Positions 14,601-16,278 of a stretch of 16,278 nt of DNA are shown here, one piece after another. Numbering within the stretch: the stretch's first letter is position 1; each line of letters starts with the position of its first letter. Origin of the DNA: JANOQP01 sp044227705 (GTDB taxonomy: Bacteria; Bacteroidota; Bacteroidia; Chitinophagales; Saprospiraceae); NCBI GenBank assembly GCA_044227705.1, contig JBGAWE010000105.1, positions 1 to 16,278 on the forward strand, given 5' to 3'. The notes under the pieces were generated by a model, which was not told the DNA's origin, did not search any database, and was given only the letters and a program-made list of their open reading frames with translations. The translations under genes and the position numbers were made by a program.

Positions 14601-16278
14601 ACCTCCACTTGGTCGATGGACTGGCAGCCCGTCACCGTGTCCTTCACCGTGATTTCATAGATGCCCGGCTTGTCGACTGTCGGCGATTTCTGGTTTTTGA
14701 TGGCCGGGGTGATGCCCGGCCCGAGCCATGAATAGACGATGTTCGGCCCGTTCGCCGAGGCTGTTGATTGGATTTGGACGGTTGTCGCATTGCAGTCGAT
14801 TATCAAATCCGGCCCGGCAGAGGCGGTGGGCAGCGCGGTCTGGTCGATGACCGAGACCTGGTCGGTCTGTTTGCAGTTGTTCCCCGTCAGGGTCACTTCC
14901 AAGGTGTAAGTACCTGGCAATGAGGTGGTTAGGCTCGGCCCTGTGCCAGCCTTCGGCCCCGTCCAGTTGTAAGTGACCGGGCCTGTGGAAGAACCAGAGG
15001 AGGAGAGAACAACCGTCGCGTTGTTCTTGCAGTTCAAAATCATGTCCGGCCCGGCCACCGCAGCGGGCGAGGCCGTGTCAATGGCAACCACCGCGACGTC
15101 GGTTATCGAGCAGTCGTTGTTGTTGTCGTAAATCGTGAGTACGTAGCTGCCCGGGACGGTCAGGCCGGTGAGCTTGTATTGATTGGAGACGAAGCCGTTC
15201 GGCCCGGCCCATGTCGCCGTGATGCCCGCGCCAGTGGAAGAGGCACTGCCGTCGATGTCGACGGAGGTCACGCCGCAGATGATGGTCTGGTCGGCCCCGG
15301 CGTTGGCCGTCGGCACGTCGGCGTCCTGGGTCACAACTGTTCCGTCGATGGCGAAACAGCCGTTGTTCGTGTTCAAAATCAACAAAGAATAGGTCCCCGG
15401 CAAGGTGACGACGGGGAAGGCGACGTGCTCGTTATTGGACCCGATGCCCGGCCCGCTCCAGGTGAAGATGATGCCGGGGCCGATGCTCGAGCCGCTGGCG
15501 TCGAGCGTCACTCCGTTGACGGACGAGCAGGTTAGAACCTGATCAGGCCCCGCCATTACGGTCGGGGTGGCCGTGTTGGTGGTGACGGTGATGGCCTCGG
15601 TGGAGGTGCAGCCGTTCGTGGGGTTCGTTACGACGACGTTGTAGACGCCCGACTTGTTGACTATCGGGCTTGCCTGGTTCTGGTTCGACGGCGTGATGCC
15701 CGGGCCGCTCCACAGGTAGTTGAACCCAGTGCAAAGCTGGCAACCTATGGCGAGGGTCACGGAGGTCGAGTCGCAGGTGATGACGGGGTTGTTGCCCGGC
15801 AACGTTCCCGGAGGGGTGATGTTTGAAATCACGTAGACCGTGTCGGATTTCCGGCAAGTCGAAATCGGGTCGGTTACTTGCAGGATGTACTCGCCCGGCT
15901 GGTTGACGGTCGGCGAGGCGATGGTTTGCTCGGCGGGCTGGATGCCGGGGCCGAGCCAGAAATACTGCACACCGCCCGCCGAGCTTCCGCTCCCGTTGAG
16001 GGTGACGGATTGGATAGCGCAGGTCAGCGTCTTGTCCGACCCGGCGGAGACGGTCGGCGGCGTGGTGAGTTGCGAAACGATGGCCGAACCCGTGGAGGTG
16101 CATCCGTTGGCTGGGTTGGTGACCGTCACGTCGTAGGTCCCGGGGAATCCACAAATCGAGACGCCCTGGAAGGCAGTGTAGTTGTTGGGCCCAGTCCAAA
16201 AATAGTTCACGCCCTGCGTCTGCGAGATGGCGGTGATGGTGGCCTGCGGGGCGGTGCAGTTGATGGTGTCGCCGAGGG
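11606..16278 (-). CDS. Giant modular adhesin-like protein with type IX (type B) sorting domain, C-terminal part (runs in from right edge)
   Basis: The frame is open from the right edge to the TAA at 11606-11608, giving about 1556 visible residues; the N-terminus is outside. A GTG at 16210 is only an internal valine, since the frame and the homology continue upstream. It contains one partial and fifteen full PKD/Ig-like modules of 78-84 residues (R0-R15), each with an AGPD-type start, a WxGPG core and usually two cysteines. Next come a SprB-like repeat (about 12373-12130; DSIKGGTQPFSVTFNG, GTYPISLIDANGC), a linker with a CGKC pair, and a C-terminal CHU_C/gliding-motility sorting domain (YVPNAFAPE, FKVFDRWGELVWE, WNGRTNGKDAAVGVYVWYAKV, ending GDVTLTR). 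That domain directs export through the type IX system and surface attachment or release, SprB-like proteins being gliding adhesins. By alignment with the left paralogue, about 546 residues are missing, giving a predicted total near 2100. Confidence 0.95.
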   Translation of the reverse strand, partial: LGDTINCTAPQATITAISQTQGVNYFWTGPNNYTAFQGVSICGFPGTYDVTVTNPANGCTSTGSAIVSQLTTPPTVSAGSDKTLTCAIQSVTLNGSGSSAGGVQYFWLGPGIQPAEQTIASPTVNQPGEYILQVTDPISTCRKSDTVYVISNITPPGTLPGNNPVITCDSTSVTLAIGCQLCTGFNYLWSGPGITPSNQNQASPIVNKSGVYNVVVTNPTNGCTSTEAITVTTNTATPTVMAGPDQVLTCSSVNGVTLDASGSSIGPGIIFTWSGPGIGSNNEHVAFPVVTLPGTYSLLILNTNNGCFAIDGTVVTQDADVPTANAGADQTIICGVTSVDIDGSASSTGAGITATWAGPNGFVSNQYKLTGLTVPGSYVLTIYDNNNDCSITDVAVVAIDTASPAAVAGPDMILNCKNNATVVLSSSGSSTGPVTYNWTGPKAGTGPSLTTSLPGTYTLEVTLTGNNCKQTDQVSVIDQTALPTASAGPDLIIDCNATTVQIQSTASANGPNIVYSWLGPGITPAIKNQKSPTVDKPGIYEITVKDTVTGCQSIDQVEVKLDAGKPIASAGLDKTLTCTNPTAVLDGSASSAGPNLTATWTGPDINAGNQNLVSPTVALPGNYVILIANSVNGCQTKDTVKVTLLKTTPVASAGIDKTLNCKDLTVTLDGSGSTKDTVNYLWTGPGISGGNSTQNSPVVNLPGNYAITVTHQISGCTATDNLVVSIDTIHPTADAGPDGVLTCTVTTTVLDGSASSAGANFQYLWSGPGISPVNQNQPKPTVGNDGIYTLVVTNKTNQCTATDQCEVTLNGNFPLTNAGPDITISCKNDTLPLDGSGSLAGPGINYKWAGPGIVAGQSTLINPQVFQTGTYTLTVFDTNNGCSKTDQVTVNGDFAQPATVAGPDMTITCTTVGGVTLTSNGTAANSVLTWSGPGITPANQNQPNPTVLVAGTYTLTVLSNLNGCTNTDQVIVFQDQNLPIASAGPDKVLSCKVTSVQLDGSGSTTAPGISYKWTGPDITGTNQSQKSPTVTKPGTYKITVTNNVTGCTAEDFVEVTSDTAPPTFTTTTDTLTCQMPTGQISAICPDPTATFLWTGPVIVPGEDKIFNPHISQAGTYKVTVTGGNGCTATGQVIVKDDGSTPTGTTTPDTLNCYNGGQGQVKVNSMTAGVTYKWSGPGGATGTTATLDVTLPGTYSVVLTAPNGCSKTLTVKVLDDRGMPNAVAAITEKLDCNTTSVDLNGAGSSVGNEYTYLWTTVGGNITAGAMSISAVADQPGGYQLLVTDLSNGCTRTATTLVETDPIVPTAFFIQSEDIACYGEVNGAILIDSIKGGTQPFSVTFNGLPVTDLSFASLPAGTYPISLIDANGCQLDTTVTISEPNEITLELGDDVEIFLGDSTKIKAITNQNLSKLASVLWTPPLDCGKCFTDWVKPVRSTRYSLTIIDSSGCQKTDAVNVKVIPARDVYVPNAFAPESNNNSLLTIFAGRAVLKIKEFKVFDRWGELVWEDKDFPPGSQDHSWNGRTNGKDAAVGVYVWYAKVLFVDGIETLYKGDVTLTR
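12374..16278 (-). repeat. Tandem PKD-like modules R0-R15 of the right adhesin
   Basis: Full-module starts on the minus strand are 16060 (R1), 15814 (R2), 15568 (R3), 15316 (R4), 15070 (R5) and 14833 (R6), continuing with a ~246-base period to the end of R15 at 12374. R0 (to 16061) is cut by the window edge. R13-R15 are the most diverged: they lose the AGPD motif and R13-R14 are shorter. Confidence 0.85.

Noticed and set aside
12350..14731. A 793-residue open frame on the plus strand opposite the right adhesin
   Set aside because: Its translation is Arg/Val/Gly-rich with no family motifs and mirrors the repetitive GC-rich codons of the minus-strand gene, whose domains are clear. The same applies to plus frames at 124-927 and 1768-2799.
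16208..16210. GTG at 16210 as the start of the right adhesin
   Set aside because: The frame is open to the window edge and the upstream residues (LGDTINCT) align with module L3 of the left paralogue, so this is an internal valine.
1..16278. The two adhesin parts being one gene cut by a circular sequence end
   Set aside because: Joining position 1 to 16278 puts the frames out of register, since the right part enters with two leftover bases. Both parts also contain the same ordered modules (L3-L8 equal R0-R5), so they are two genes and not two halves.
12374..16278. CRISPR array or satellite repeat
   Set aside because: The period of about 246 bases is a multiple of three, the units are diverged, and the frame stays open, as expected for protein modules.

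Overview
The window looks like a chromosomal segment of a high-GC member of the Bacteroidota, probably Saprospiria or a related lineage, although I cannot fix the genus. Four things point there: a gliding-motility C-terminal (type B, CHU_C-like) sorting domain for type IX secretion, a gldC gene, the futalosine menaquinone genes mqnA and mqnE, and TAnnTTTG-type promoter boxes ahead of several genes.

Layout. Positions 1-3072 (minus) hold the N-terminal 1024 residues of a giant secreted modular protein that runs off the left edge. Positions 3294-4637 (minus) encode a di-heme cytochrome c peroxidase-like lipoprotein with its own terminator. Positions 4924-8102 (minus) form a probable operon: glycosyltransferase (frameshifted), mqnE, mqnA. 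Positions 8320-10335 (plus) hold a DUF697/SHOCT protein, gldC and ferrochelatase hemH; the last two carry frameshifts. Positions 10314-10820 (minus) encode a Vsr-type endonuclease whose end overlaps the end of hemH. Positions 10848-11531 (plus) encode a small secreted TapB/DUF3108-like protein. A strong bidirectional hairpin follows. Positions 11606-16278 (minus) hold the C-terminal ~1556 residues of a second giant modular protein that runs off the right edge.

The most striking structure is that the two giant proteins are paralogues with the same module order. The last six modules visible on the left (L3-L8) match the first six visible on the right (R0-R5) one to one, with nearly identical lengths (78, 82, 82, 84, 81/82, about 78 residues) and shared private features such as an extra cysteine pair in one module. 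Two long adhesin-like genes in the same orientation therefore flank an 8.5 kb block of unrelated housekeeping genes. The left one supplies the N-terminus and the right one the type IX sorting C-terminus, so each predicts the missing end of the other.

A second notable point is a local concentration of single-base indels in the glycosyltransferase, the gldC 3' end and hemH (about 7.04-7.83 kb and 9.28-10.03 kb). All other genes, including several kilobases of repeat-rich reading frame, are intact. Most of these indels lie in or beside short homopolymers and protein similarity resumes on both sides, so local sequence error is more likely than gene death. I see no tRNA, rRNA, CRISPR array, insertion sequence or integrase, and no gene-free stretch longer than about 290 bases.
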